NCBI GenBank assembly: GCA_947259585.1
Contig: CAMYMV010000022.1
Span: 1-64,000 of the forward strand
Length of the DNA: 64,000 bases
Direction: 5' to 3'
DNA from: an uncultured Gemmatimonadales bacterium
GTDB taxonomy: Bacteria > Gemmatimonadota > Gemmatimonadetes > Palauibacterales > Palauibacteraceae
Shown in pieces: positions 41,720 to 51,287 of this stretch. Numbering within the stretch: position 1 is the first letter of the stretch; every line of letters starts with the position of its first letter. The position numbers were made by a program, and so were the translations under genes. The notes beneath the pieces were generated by a model, which was not told the origin of the DNA, searched no databases, and saw nothing but the letters and a program-made list of their open reading frames with translations.

Positions 41720-43276
41720 ATGGGCAGGATTGTCATCGATCCCGTCACTCGGATCGAGGGGCACCTGAAGGTCGAGGTGATCACCGAGCGTGGCGTCGTC
41801 AAGGAGGCGCGATGCTCGGGGCTGCTGTTTCGCGGTATCGAGCTCATCCTGCGGGGACGCGATCCTCGCGACGCTTCGCGGATCACCCAGCGGATCTGCG
41901 GAGTTTGCCCCACCGCGCATGCCGTCGCCTCGGCGCTGGCTCTCGACGACGCCTTCGGGATCGCCGAGCAGGTGCCGCACAACGGCCGGGTGATGCGGAA
42001 CCTCATCCTCGGCAGCAACTTCGTTCAGTCCCACCTTCTCCACTTCTACCACCTCGCGGCCCTCGACTACGTGGACGTTGCGGCGGCGGCCGGATACTCT
42101 GGTCCTGACGAGCGTCTGCGCCAGGTCGCCGAGTTCATCTCGAGAGGGCAGTTGGCGCCTTTCTTCCCGAGGTACGACGGAGATTATCGCCTGCCGAAGG
42201 CGGCGAACCGGGCGGCGGTCTCCCACTACGTCGAGGCGCTGGACCGGCGTCGCGAGGCGCAGGAGATGCTCTCCATCTTCGGCGGCAAGATGCCCCACCA
42301 GATGGGCACGTTTCCCGGCGGAGCCCTCGAGGTCGTGACGGTCGACAAGATCGCCGCCTTCCGCTGGCGGCTGCAGCGGCTCCGGGATTTTGTCGACAAC
42401 GTGTACATCCCGGACGTGCTCGCAGTTGCCGGAGCGTACGCCGACTACCTCGATGTGGGCCGAGGCCCCGCCAGGTACCTCTCGTACGGAGCGTGGGATC
42501 AGGATACCGAGCCGGATCTGACCCGCCGCGGCCGGTCTCTACCCGGAGGAACGCTGGACGGGACGCGGATGGCGTACGAGCCGCTCGATCCGTCGAAGAT
42601 CACCGAGCAGGTCAGGCATTCGTGGTACAACAGCGGTACCGATCTGCCGCCCAGCCTGGGAAAAACCGAGCCCGAGCCGGACAAGGCCGGGGCCTACTCC
42701 TTCCTGAAGGCCCCGCGGTACGCCGGCGAGGTTCACGAGGTCGGGCCGCTCGCCCGGATGCTCGTGGCCTACGCCCAAGATCACCCGGAGGTGAAACCTC
42801 TGGTGGACGGGGCGCTCTCGGAATTGCGTGCCGGGCCGGACGCACTGTTCTCGGTGATGGGACGACACGCCGCCCGGGCGCTGGAGTGTAAGGCCGTCGC
42901 GGACGCGATGGCCGGTTGGGTGCTGGAGCTGAAGCCCGGCGAGCCGGTCTGTGCCCAGTTCGACGTGCCGGAGATGGGTAGCGGAATGGGGCTGACGGAA
43001 GCCCCACGTGGGTCGCTCGGGCATTGGATCGAGATCGAGGATGGCGTAATCGCCAACTACCAGGCAGTGGTTCCGACTACCTGGAACTGCTCGCCGCGCG
43101 ACGACCGGGGCCAACCTGGAGCCTGTGAACAGGCGCTGGCGGGAGCCACGGTGCGCGATCCGGAAAGCCCGCTCGAGCTGATGCGGATCGTTCGCTCGTT
43201 CGATCCGTGTCTGGCTTGCGCGATTCACCTGATCACGCCGAAGGGTCACGAGATCGGCCGCTTCCGCGCGATCTGA
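41720..43276 (+). CDS. hybC: group 1 [NiFe]-hydrogenase large subunit, Hyb type
   Basis: The 518-residue subunit has RIVIDPVTRIEGHLKVEV, RICGVCPTAHA (Cys60, Cys63) and DPCLACAIH (Cys497, Cys500, His503). A 15-residue C-terminal tail (LITPKGHEIGRFRAI) is the classic extension removed by a maturation protease, whose gene follows 13 bases later. The partners (HybO, HybA and the NrfD-like HybB) point to a membrane-bound, periplasm-facing H2-uptake enzyme linked to quinone. Gene order hybC-D-O-A-B differs from the E. coli hybOABCD order. Confidence 0.92.
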   Translation: MGRIVIDPVTRIEGHLKVEVITERGVVKEARCSGLLFRGIELILRGRDPRDASRITQRICGVCPTAHAVASALALDDAFGIAEQVPHNGRVMRNLILGSNFVQSHLLHFYHLAALDYVDVAAAAGYSGPDERLRQVAEFISRGQLAPFFPRYDGDYRLPKAANRAAVSHYVEALDRRREAQEMLSIFGGKMPHQMGTFPGGALEVVTVDKIAAFRWRLQRLRDFVDNVYIPDVLAVAGAYADYLDVGRGPARYLSYGAWDQDTEPDLTRRGRSLPGGTLDGTRMAYEPLDPSKITEQVRHSWYNSGTDLPPSLGKTEPEPDKAGAYSFLKAPRYAGEVHEVGPLARMLVAYAQDHPEVKPLVDGALSELRAGPDALFSVMGRHAARALECKAVADAMAGWVLELKPGEPVCAQFDVPEMGSGMGLTEAPRGSLGHWIEIEDGVIANYQAVVPTTWNCSPRDDRGQPGACEQALAGATVRDPESPLELMRIVRSFDPCLACAIHLITPKGHEIGRFRAI

Positions 43277-43289
43277 AGGACATCTGCCA

Positions 43290-43814
43290 ATGGTGGCGCG
43301 AGCCCCGAAGCTGTTCGTGGGCGTCGGCAACGTGCTGGCCGGCGATGACGGTGTCGGTGTGCGAGCGGCCGAGATCATGATGGGCCTGCCGCTCACGCCC
43401 GATGTCGATGTCTACGAGGCCGGTACGGCGCTGCTCGAGCTGGCTGCCGTCCTCGAGCTCCGGGAACGGGTGGTCGTGGTGGATGCGATCGACGCCGGGG
43501 CGGAGCCCGGCCAGATCTTCCGACTGCGGCCGGAGCAGATACGGTCCCAGGAGGGCCTCCCGCTGAGCCTGCACCAGCTGGGTCTCCTGCACGCGCTGGA
43601 CGAGACTCATTTGCGAGGCCGGGCGCCGGGGGAGGTGGTGTTACTGGCAGTGCAGGTAGGGAACCTGTCCGGAGGGATGAAACTGTCGCCGGCGGTGAAG
43701 GCCTCACTGCTCAGGCTGCTCGAGGCAGCCGTCGATGAGTTGGATCTGGGCCTCGACCTCCGGGACTGCTTGCCGGTTTCGCCTGCGAGTCGAGAACCGG
43801 CGTTGAACAGATAG
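43290..43814 (+). CDS. hybD: hydrogenase maturation protease, HybD type
   Basis: The 174-residue protease has GVGNVLAGDDGVGV with the first metal-binding acidic residue, VVVDAIDAGAEPG, and SLHQLGLLHAL with the conserved His. It cleaves the 15-residue tail of HybC after nickel insertion. It lies between the large and small subunit genes. A second family member sits in the mvh operon, so each hydrogenase appears to have its own protease. The last residues are variable. Confidence 0.88.
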   Translation: MVARAPKLFVGVGNVLAGDDGVGVRAAEIMMGLPLTPDVDVYEAGTALLELAAVLELRERVVVVDAIDAGAEPGQIFRLRPEQIRSQEGLPLSLHQLGLLHALDETHLRGRAPGEVVLLAVQVGNLSGGMKLSPAVKASLLRLLEAAVDELDLGLDLRDCLPVSPASREPALNR

Positions 43815-43830
43815 GCTGAAGGGTACCGCC

Positions 43831-44920
43831 ATGGTGCTGACAAGACGCGAGTTCGTGCAGTCAGGTGTTCAGGCCAGCGTGCTGGGATTCTCCATCTGGA
43901 AAGTCCCCGGGCTGGCCGGGCTGGTCGCGGATCAGCCCGGGGAGCCTGTGGCGGAGGTGCCGCTGATCTGGATCGCCACGGGCTCGTGTACGGGCTGCTC
44001 GGTCTCACTCCTGAACAGTGCCTCGCCCTGCATCCAGGAAGCGCTGTTGGGGGAGATCCTGCCCGGCAAGCACCTCGGCGATGCGAGGGGTCGTGGCCGA
44101 GAACCGGGGTGCCTTCGTGCTCCTGGTCGACGGGGCGACCGCCACGGCGGCGGACGGGTTCTATTGCAGCATCGGCGAGACGGAGGCCGGCGAGCCGATC
44201 ACGGGCTACAGCCTGATTCGTGATCTGGCCGGCGACGCCGCCGCGGTGCTGGCGATCGGGACCTGCTCGTCGTTCGGCGGGATACCCGCCGCCTCTCCCA
44301 ACCCCACGGGCTGCGTGAGCGTCGGCGCCCTCCTCGGGCGCGAGGGTATTCCCACGCCGGTGGTGAGCATACCGGGTTGTCCGCCCCATCCCGATTGGAT
44401 CGTGGGTACCGTGGCGACCGTTCTGCTCGGCGGCGTCGAGGCGCTGAATCTGGACGAGCATGGCCGTCCGGCGGCTTTCTTCGGCCCCCTGATTCATGAC
44501 AACTGCACCTACCGAGGACACTACGACCGCGGTGACTTCGCCGAGCACTTCGGCGACCACGGCTGCCTGCTCAAGCTGGGTTGCAAGGGTCCGGTCACCA
44601 ACGCCGACTGTCCGCTCCGCAAATGGAACAACGGGACGAGCTGGTGCATCGAGGCGGGCCATCCATGCATCGGCTGCACCGAGCCCGACTTCCCGTACGA
44701 GACGTCCCTGTTCGAGGTGATTACGCCTGCCGAGCTGACGCCGCCGGCGGTCTACCCGCCCGCCTCCGCGCAGTCGGTGGCAAAGGAGATATCTCCCGGG
44801 ACGGCCGCCGTTGTGGGCGGTGCGGTCGGTGCCGTCGCCGTGGGGGCGGCAGTCGGCGCTGCCAAGCTGGCCAAGAGCGCGTCCGGTCCCGGTGTCCCTC
44901 TCGAAGAGGCGGAGGACTGA
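43831..44920 (+). pseudogene. hybO: group 1 [NiFe]-hydrogenase small subunit, frame-disrupted
   Basis: The gene begins with a Tat signal (TRREFVQSGVQASVLG) and IATGSCTGCSVSLLNSASPCIQEALLGEILPGKHL in one frame, through about 44076. The sequence then resumes in another frame with RGVVAENRGAFVLLVDGATATAADGFYCSIGE and runs to the stop, with all later cluster ligands (GTCSSFGG, GCPPHP, HDNC, and the final CLLKLGCKG, CPLRKWN, CIEAGHPCIGC). Compared with normal small subunits, a short stretch of roughly 15-20 residues between GKH and this segment is missing, an out-of-frame deletion. A C-terminal hydrophobic anchor is present. Either a natural inactivating mutation or an assembly error; the rest is fully conserved. 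Confidence 0.8.
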
Positions 44921-44923
44921 GCG

Positions 44924-45832
44924 ATGAAGGTCCGACGCCGCGAGTTCCTGAAGCTCGGTGCGGCGACGGCCGCGGCGGTCGCCGAGGCGGCGGTCGCTCC
45001 GCCGAAAGCACGCGGTGCCGCGCCGGAGGCGGAGCCCTGCCAGGCGATGCTGTACGACGCGACCCGGTGCATCGGCTGTCGCGCATGTCAGACGGCGTGC
45101 CGCCAAGGGCTCGGTTTGACGCCTTCGGTCGATGACGAAGGTCTGTACGAGCAGCCCGCCGACCTGTCCAGCACCTGTCCGACCGTCATCAGCGCGTATA
45201 GGAACGAGGATGGCACTGAATGGAGCTTCGTCAAGCACCAGTGCATGCACTGCCTGGATCCGGGCTGCGCCTCCGCCTGCCTCGTCAACGCGCTCGAGCG
45301 GACGCCCGACGGCGCGGTCGTCTACGACGTGGACAAGTGTATCGGCTGCCGCTACTGCATGATCGCGTGTCCCTTCGAGGTCCCCACGTTCGAGTACGAC
45401 AAAGCCGTGCCGGCTATCAGCAAGTGCACCTTCTGCTACGACAGGATCGCCAACGGGGAGGTGCCGCACTGCGTGAAGTCGTGTCCAACTGGAGCGATCC
45501 GGTTCGGCGATCGGGAAACGCTGCTCAGGGAGGCGAGGTCGAGGATTCACAATGAGCCCGGTCGCTACGTCGACCACATCTACGGGGAGCACGAGGCCGG
45601 CGGAACCGCGGCGCTCTACCTGGCCGGGGTGACGTTCGACAAGCTCGGCTTCCCGGCGGGTCTGTCGAACAAGCCGATCCCGGACCTGACCAAAGCGTTC
45701 CTCAACTCGGTTCCGCTGGTGATCATCCTGTGGGCGGCCTTCGGCACCGGGCTGCACCGGTTCGTGCAGCGCCGCGAGGCCGTGTCCTCCGGCGCCGCGG
45801 CAGATGTCGAGGGGGTGGAGGGCGAGCCATGA
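44924..45832 (+). CDS. hybA: HybA-like ferredoxin subunit
   Basis: The 302-residue protein starts VRRREFLKLGAATAAAVAEA, a Tat signal. It carries four [4Fe-4S] motifs: CIGCRACQTACR, CMHCLDPGCASAC, CIGCRYCMIACP and CTFCYDR with CVKSCPTGA. A C-terminal membrane helix (SVPLVIILWAAFGTGLHRF) anchors it on the periplasmic face. It carries electrons from the hydrogenase small subunit to HybB. It starts four bases after hybO and overlaps hybB by ATGA. Confidence 0.92.
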   Translation: MKVRRREFLKLGAATAAAVAEAAVAPPKARGAAPEAEPCQAMLYDATRCIGCRACQTACRQGLGLTPSVDDEGLYEQPADLSSTCPTVISAYRNEDGTEWSFVKHQCMHCLDPGCASACLVNALERTPDGAVVYDVDKCIGCRYCMIACPFEVPTFEYDKAVPAISKCTFCYDRIANGEVPHCVKSCPTGAIRFGDRETLLREARSRIHNEPGRYVDHIYGEHEAGGTAALYLAGVTFDKLGFPAGLSNKPIPDLTKAFLNSVPLVIILWAAFGTGLHRFVQRREAVSSGAAADVEGVEGEP

Positions 45833-46998
45833 ATCCGGCTTCGATCTCCTCGACTCTCCGTACAAGGCCGAGCCCGTTCAACCTGGTGGCCGGCCTCATC
45901 GTGCTGGCGGGCCTCGTCGTCCTGGTGATCCGCTTCACGCAGGGATTGGGCGCAGTGACCAACCTCTCGAACCCGTACCCGTGGGGACTGTGGATCGGCT
46001 TCGACGTTCTGTGCGGGGTGGCGCTCGCGGCGGGCGGATACATCCTCGCTTCGACCGTCTACCTGTTCGGCATCAAGCAGTACTATCCGCTTCTTCGGCC
46101 GGCCATCCTGACCGGTTTCCTCGGCTATGCCTTCGTCGTGGTGGCCCTGTTGGTCGACCTGGGACGGCCATGGCGGCTTCCCTACCCGGTGTTCTACTCA
46201 TACGGCGTCACCTCCGTCATGTTCTTGGTGGCGTGGCATGTGTTTCTCTATCTGACCGTGCAGTTCATCGAGTTCAGCCCGGCGGTGTTCGAGTGGCTCG
46301 GCTGGAAGCGAGTGCGCAGCTGGGTGGCCAAGCTCACCATCGGGGCGACGATCGCCGGATTGATCCTCTCGACTCTGCACCAGTCCGCCCTCGGTGCCCT
46401 CTTTCTGCTGGCGCCGACCAAGCTGCATCCGCTCTGGTACTCGGAGTTGCTACCGGTCTTCTTCTTCGTCTCGAGCATTATCGCCGGGCTCGCCATGGTG
46501 GTGTTCGAGAGCACGATCTCGCATCGCGTGTTCAGAGACCAGGTGGATTCGCACCATCTGGCCCGCCTGGATGGACTGATGCTGGGCCTCGGGAAGGCGG
46601 CCGCGATCACGCTGTTCGCCTACTTCTGGCTCAAGTGGATCGGAGTGGCCCGGGGCCAGCATTGGGAGCTGCTAGCCACCCCGATGGGGCTCTGGTTCCT
46701 GCTGGAGATGCTCGGGTTCGTGGCTCTGCCCTGCTTCCTGTTCGCGTGGGGTGCTCGAACCGGCAACGTGTCGCTGGTCCGGGTGACGGCCATGCTGGCG
46801 GTAATCGGCATCATCATCAACCGGTTGAATGTCTCGGTCATCGCGTTTCGCTGGGACTACGCGCAGCGCTACTGGCCGCACTGGATGGAACTGCTGGTGA
46901 CCATCAGCATCGTTACGGTGGGGGTGCTCACCTTCCGCTGGATCGTGAGGAGAATGCCGGTTCTGCGTGCTCACCCGGAGTACCCGGAGCCGGGATGA
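45829..46998 (+). CDS. hybB: HybB-like (NrfD-family) quinone-interacting membrane subunit
   Basis: The 389-residue protein has about ten membrane helices of the NrfD/PsrC family, with NPYPWGLWIGFDVLCGVALAAGGYI, and GRPWRLPYPVFYSYGVTSVMF in the region that contacts quinone. HybB has no haem; it passes electrons from HybA to the quinone pool. ATG 45829 overlaps the hybA stop. It completes the membrane part of the hydrogenase. Confidence 0.92.
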   Translation: MNPASISSTLRTRPSPFNLVAGLIVLAGLVVLVIRFTQGLGAVTNLSNPYPWGLWIGFDVLCGVALAAGGYILASTVYLFGIKQYYPLLRPAILTGFLGYAFVVVALLVDLGRPWRLPYPVFYSYGVTSVMFLVAWHVFLYLTVQFIEFSPAVFEWLGWKRVRSWVAKLTIGATIAGLILSTLHQSALGALFLLAPTKLHPLWYSELLPVFFFVSSIIAGLAMVVFESTISHRVFRDQVDSHHLARLDGLMLGLGKAAAITLFAYFWLKWIGVARGQHWELLATPMGLWFLLEMLGFVALPCFLFAWGARTGNVSLVRVTAMLAVIGIIINRLNVSVIAFRWDYAQRYWPHWMELLVTISIVTVGVLTFRWIVRRMPVLRAHPEYPEPG

Positions 46999-47042
46999 GC
47001 ACCCCGATGAGAGGGGCTCCACGGAACGTGAGGAGGTAGATC

Positions 47043-47180
47043 ATGATCTCTTTCGCCGGGCTGTTCCTGGCCACGTCGACGAAGGGCATCGAGTACATCA
47101 TCGCGATCGCGGCGCTCATCGGCTTCCTGTTGTTCCTGAGGCTTCTCGGAGGGCCGGAAGGCAAGAAGCCCTCCAGCTAA
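47043..47180 (+). CDS. 45-residue membrane peptide of hyb operon
   Basis: A strong GAGGAGGTAGATC ribosome site precedes ATG 47043. The product has one transmembrane helix (GIEYIIAIAALIGFLLFLRLL) with a short basic-tailed C-terminus. Similar tiny membrane proteins accompany NrfD/HybB-type complexes in other bacteria and may be an overlooked subunit; the family is not named here. It follows hybB by 44 bases and closes the operon. Confidence 0.6.
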   Translation: MISFAGLFLATSTKGIEYIIAIAALIGFLLFLRLLGGPEGKKPSS

Positions 47181-47204
47181 GGCAACGAGAGCTTCCGGGC
47201 TCGG

Positions 47205-48029
47205 CTACGAGGCCGCCGCTCGTTTGAGGCCCGTTTCCCTCAAGATCCAACTCGCGATCTCCTCCACCGAGCGGGCCGTGGTATCGAGGTGCGGAATCCC
47301 GTACCGGCCGAAGAGCGCGTCGGCCTGCCGGAGCTCGTAGCCGACCTGCTGGGGCGACGCGTAACGGCTCCCCGGCCGTCTGGCCTCTCGGATCTCCTCG
47401 AGCCGCCGCGGCTCGATCGTGAGTCCGAACAGCTTGGCCCGATACGCGGCCAGGGCGGAGCTGAGGCCTTCTCCTTCGAACTCGTCCTCGGTCAGCGGGA
47501 AGTTGGCGACGAAGATACCGTACTGCAGCGCCAGGTAGAGTGAGGTGGGGGTCTTCCCGGATCGGGACACGCCGACGAGGATGAGGTCGGCCTGAGCGTA
47601 GTTCTCGATCCGGCTGCCGTCATCGCAGGAGAGGGCGAAGTTTGTGGCCTCGATCCGCCGATCGTAGATCAGCGTGTCCGCCATCCCGTGGGCGCGTCCG
47701 GTGGCGTGCGCCGACGGCAGGCCGAGTTCGCGCTCGAGCGGCTCGAGGAAGGTCTCGAAGAAATCGAGGACGAAGGCGTCGGCCCCCGTCACGATGTCGC
47801 GGAGCTCGTCCTGCACGAGCGTGCTGAAGACGATGGGTTTTACCCCATCGGTCCGGGCTGTCGCGTTGATCGTCTGGACGGCTTCCCGCGCCTTGTCGGC
47901 GCTTTCCAGGAATGGTAGGGTGATTCTCTGGACCTGCAGGCCGTCGAACTGGGTCATCAGACTGTTGCCGAGGGTTTCCGACGTCACGCCGGTCTGGTCG
48001 GAGATGAAGAAAATCGTTCGCGGGCTCAT
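47205..48029 (-). CDS. ppsR: PEP synthetase regulatory protein (bifunctional kinase/phosphorylase)
   Basis: The 274-residue protein has TIFFISDQTGVTSETLGNSL, then a P-loop GVSRSGKTPTSLYLA and PLTEDE, all features of the DUF299/PSRP family that inactivates PEP synthetase by ADP-dependent phosphorylation and reactivates it by phosphorolysis. It is divergent from ppsA, its target. ATG 48029 is preferred because the upstream extension has no family similarity; GGAGGTG lies about ten bases upstream. Confidence 0.92.
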   Translation of the reverse strand: MSPRTIFFISDQTGVTSETLGNSLMTQFDGLQVQRITLPFLESADKAREAVQTINATARTDGVKPIVFSTLVQDELRDIVTGADAFVLDFFETFLEPLERELGLPSAHATGRAHGMADTLIYDRRIEATNFALSCDDGSRIENYAQADLILVGVSRSGKTPTSLYLALQYGIFVANFPLTEDEFEGEGLSSALAAYRAKLFGLTIEPRRLEEIREARRPGSRYASPQQVGYELRQADALFGRYGIPHLDTTARSVEEIASWILRETGLKRAAAS

Positions 48030-48139
48030 GAGCTTGGCGACACCTCCAGGGATCCGCTGACGCGTGCCGGCGGCCCAGGCGCGCGCCGGCCCAGCGGTGA
48101 TTCTTCTACCTATATACACACCGAACAAGGGAAGCGGCG

Positions 48140-50500
48140 ATGAGCGAGTACATCGTCCCCTTCGAATCCGTCCGTAAGGAAGACATCGAAACGGTGGGAG
48201 GCAAGAACGCCTCTCTCGGAGAGATGATCGGCGAGCTCTCCGAGGAAGGGATCGACGTGCCCGGCGGCTTCGCCATCACGGCGCTGGCCTATCGAGATTT
48301 TCTGGCCAGCGATGGCCTCGACAAGCGCATCTACGGGGCGCTCGATCGGCTGGACGTGGACGACGTCGGCGCGCTCCGGCGCACCGGAGCCGACATCCGC
48401 GGCTGGATCGAGGCGGCTCCGTTTCCGCAAACGCTGAGAGCGGAGATCGAGGCAGCCTACACCTCCCTCGGCGGAGGGGGAGAGGTAGCGGTGGCCGTTC
48501 GCTCCTCGGCGACGGCCGAAGACCTTCCCGAGGCCTCCTTCGCCGGCCAGCAGGACACGCTGCTCAACGTCGAGGGGTTCAGCGCCGTCGTGGCAGGGGT
48601 GCACGCCGTCTACGCCTCACTGTTCACCGACCGGGCCATCTCCTACCGCTCCCACCACGGCTTCGACCACGAGCAGGTGGCGCTCTCCGTCGGAGTCCAG
48701 GAGATGGTCCGGGCCGACCTCGGCGCGAGCGGGGTCATGTTCACGCTGGACACCGACTCGGGGTTCCGCGACGTGGTCTTCATCACGGCAGGTTACGGGC
48801 TCGGCGAGACGCTCGTGCAGGGGTCCGTCAATCCTGATGAATTCTATGTTTACAAGCCTTCCCTAGCGGTCGGTCGCAGCGCGATCCTTCGCCGGACGCT
48901 CGGGACGAAGGCCCTCAAGATGATCTACGCCGAGAACGGCGAAGCGACACCGGTGACCACCGTGGAGGTCCCCGCGGAGGACCGACGGCGGTTCTGCATC
49001 TCCGATGCCGAGGTCGAGGAGCTCGCTCGGCAGGCCCTGAGGATCGAGAGGCACTACGACTGTCCGATGGACATCGAGTGGGCGAAGGACGGCGTCGACG
49101 GACGGCTGCGGATCGTCCAGGCGCGGCCCGAGACCGTCCAGAGCCGGAGCGGGCGGCTGATCGAGCGTTTCACACTCGAGCAGAGCGGCCACGTCATCGC
49201 GAAGGGGCGCAGCATCGGCCACAAGATCGGGAGTGGGCCGGCCCGAGTCGTGAAATCGGTCGCGGAGATCGGCGCGGTCCGGCGCGGCGATGTCCTCGTG
49301 ACCGACATGACCGACCCGGATTGGGAGCCCGTGATGAAGATCTCCTCGGCGATCGTGACCAACCGGGGCGGGCGCACCTGTCACGCCGCGATCGTGGCGC
49401 GTGAGCTCGGCATTCCGGCCGTCGTCGGCTGCGGTGACGCCACGGAGACGATCGAGGGCGGCCAGGATGTCACCGTCTCCTGCGCCGAGGGGGACGAGGG
49501 ATTCGTGTACGACGGTCTGCTCGGATACGACACGACGCTCATCGAGCTGGACGCACTTCCCGAAATACCCGTCAAGATCATGATGAACGTCGGGAATCCG
49601 GACCGCGCGTTCGACTTCGCCGCGATCCCACACAGCGGCGTCGGCCTCGCGCGCCTCGAGTTCATCATCAACAAGATGATCGGCGTTCACCCGCAGGCGC
49701 TCCTGGAGTACGGGCGCCTGCCCGTGGAGCTGAAGGAGACGATCGACCTTCAGGTGTCCGGCTACGCCGACGCCGTCGAGTTCTACGTCGAGAAGCTCAC
49801 CGAAGGGATCGCCACGATCGCGGCCGCGTTCGCCCCCGAGCCGGTCATCGTGCGGCTGTCAGACTTCAAGTCGAACGAGTACGCCAACCTGATCGGCGGA
49901 GACCGTTACGAGCCGCACGAGGAGAACCCGATGCTCGGGTTCCGGGGGGCTTCCCGATACGTCGACGACAGCTTCCGCCCCTGCTTCGAGCTCGAGTGCC
50001 GGGCGCTGAAGCGGGTGCGGGACGACATGGGTCTGACCAACGTGTGGGTGATGGTGCCCTTCGTCCGCACGGTGGAAGAAGGCCGGCAGGTCGTGGAGCT
50101 GCTGGCCGAGAACGGCCTCGAGCGCGGCGTCAACGACCTCACGGTGATCATGATGTGCGAGGTCCCATCGAACGCGATCCTCGCCGACGCCTTCCTGGAA
50201 CACTTCGACGGGATGTCGATCGGATCGAACGACCTCACGCAGCTTACTCTCGGTCTGGACCGCGACTCCGCGATCATCGCGGGCATCTTCGACGAGCGGG
50301 ACGATGCCGTGAAGGCCCTGCTCTCCGCCGCGATCCGGGCCTGCAAGAGCGCCGGCAAGTACATCGGCATATGCGGGCAGGGCCCATCCGATCATCCCGA
50401 TCTGGCGGAGTGGCTGCTGAGCGAGGGGATCGAGAGCATGTCCCTCAATCCCGACACCGTACTCGAGACCTGGCTCTTTCTCGCCGGCAAGGAGATCTGA
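48140..50500 (+). CDS. ppsA: phosphoenolpyruvate synthase (pyruvate, water dikinase)
   Basis: The 786-residue enzyme has an N-terminal ATP-binding domain ([34 protein letters not shown]), a central phosphohistidine domain with [23 protein letters not shown] (catalytic His415), and a C-terminal PEP/pyruvate TIM barrel with [20 protein letters not shown] and [18 protein letters not shown]. It converts pyruvate, ATP and water to PEP, AMP and phosphate, the gluconeogenic entry step. It is divergent from its regulator ppsR. Confidence 0.95.
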   Translation: MSEYIVPFESVRKEDIETVGGKNASLGEMIGELSEEGIDVPGGFAITALAYRDFLASDGLDKRIYGALDRLDVDDVGALRRTGADIRGWIEAAPFPQTLRAEIEAAYTSLGGGGEVAVAVRSSATAEDLPEASFAGQQDTLLNVEGFSAVVAGVHAVYASLFTDRAISYRSHHGFDHEQVALSVGVQEMVRADLGASGVMFTLDTDSGFRDVVFITAGYGLGETLVQGSVNPDEFYVYKPSLAVGRSAILRRTLGTKALKMIYAENGEATPVTTVEVPAEDRRRFCISDAEVEELARQALRIERHYDCPMDIEWAKDGVDGRLRIVQARPETVQSRSGRLIERFTLEQSGHVIAKGRSIGHKIGSGPARVVKSVAEIGAVRRGDVLVTDMTDPDWEPVMKISSAIVTNRGGRTCHAAIVARELGIPAVVGCGDATETIEGGQDVTVSCAEGDEGFVYDGLLGYDTTLIELDALPEIPVKIMMNVGNPDRAFDFAAIPHSGVGLARLEFIINKMIGVHPQALLEYGRLPVELKETIDLQVSGYADAVEFYVEKLTEGIATIAAAFAPEPVIVRLSDFKSNEYANLIGGDRYEPHEENPMLGFRGASRYVDDSFRPCFELECRALKRVRDDMGLTNVWVMVPFVRTVEEGRQVVELLAENGLERGVNDLTVIMMCEVPSNAILADAFLEHFDGMSIGSNDLTQLTLGLDRDSAIIAGIFDERDDAVKALLSAAIRACKSAGKYIGICGQGPSDHPDLAEWLLSEGIESMSLNPDTVLETWLFLAGKEI

Positions 50501-50525
50501 CCTGAGCCATTGGCTTGCCGCCTAC

Positions 50526-51278
50526 GTGGCGGCCTTCACCCTCGGGGCATCCCATGCACTGGAGGTGGATCACATGGTCGCCGTATCGGCATTCGTGGGT
50601 CGCTCTCCGCGGGCGGGGAACGCAGCTCTGTTCGGAATCCGTTGGGGGCTTGGCCACGCCCTCGTCGTACTCCTGATCGGCGCGGTGTTGGCCTGGACGG
50701 GCGTTGCCGTGCCGCAGAGCGCGGAGGCCTGGGCCGAGCTGGGCGTTGGCGTGATGCTCGTCGCGCTCGGGGTCTGGAGCATCCGGGCATCGCGTCGCCT
50801 GCACGTCCACCGGCCGCAAGATCACGGCGGACATGCCCATCTCCACGCACACGCCCCGTATCGCCATCCGCACGAGCACGAGCACGAGCCCGAGCACAAG
50901 CACGAGCACGAGCAGGACCACAGCCACGAACACGCCCACGCGCACGAAGCCTCGAGACAGGCGCACGAGGTTAAGCGCCACGGGCATCTCTCGACCCTCG
51001 TGGGTGCGGTGCATGGCCTGGCGGGAACTGCTCCCATCGTGGCTTTGATCCCGGTTACGCTGCTCCCCGGTTTCTGGCCCGCGATCGGTTACCTGGCGGC
51101 CTTCGGGGCAGGGACGATCCTCGCGATGGGGCTTTATGCCTTCCTGGCTGCCGTCGCCGCCCGACGGGTTTCTACGACGGTTGGGGTGGCGCGTGGCGTC
51201 GCGCTCGCGACGGGTCTGGCGAGCCTCGGCGTGGGCCTCTGGTGGATCATCGCGGCCACCGGTGCGCTAACGAGGTAG
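50526..51278 (+). CDS. UreH/NicO-like membrane transporter, His-rich loop (putative Ni/Co)
   Basis: The 250-residue protein has TLGASHALEVDHMVAVSAFVG, the HAxxxDH-type signature of UreH/NiCoT-like transporters, and about six membrane helices. The cytoplasmic loop between two helix groups (roughly residues 94-155) is extremely His-rich (HAHLHAHAPYRHPHEHEHEPEHKHEHEQDHSHEHAHAHE), a likely metal buffer. Next to two [NiFe]-hydrogenase clusters, nickel uptake or handling is the natural reading (inference). GTG 50526 is a conservative start; a CTG at 50502, with GGAG upstream overlapping the ppsA end, would add eight residues that fit the family N-terminus (SHWLAAYV). Confidence 0.75.
   Translation: MAAFTLGASHALEVDHMVAVSAFVGRSPRAGNAALFGIRWGLGHALVVLLIGAVLAWTGVAVPQSAEAWAELGVGVMLVALGVWSIRASRRLHVHRPQDHGGHAHLHAHAPYRHPHEHEHEPEHKHEHEQDHSHEHAHAHEASRQAHEVKRHGHLSTLVGAVHGLAGTAPIVALIPVTLLPGFWPAIGYLAAFGAGTILAMGLYAFLAAVAARRVSTTVGVARGVALATGLASLGVGLWWIIAATGALTR
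50871..50912 (+). repeat. CACGAG hexamer repeats encoding His-Glu
   Basis: Seven tandem hexamers of the CACGAG type (with CCCGAG and CACAAG variants) lie inside the transporter gene and encode the HEHEHEPEHKHEHE part of the metal-binding loop. Such repeats expand or shrink in units of two residues without changing frame. Confidence 0.75.
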
Positions 51279-51287
51279 TATGCTCGA

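Noticed and set aside
50871..50912. CRISPR-like short repeats
   Set aside because: They are tandem hexamers without spacers in the reading frame of a transporter and encode His-Glu.
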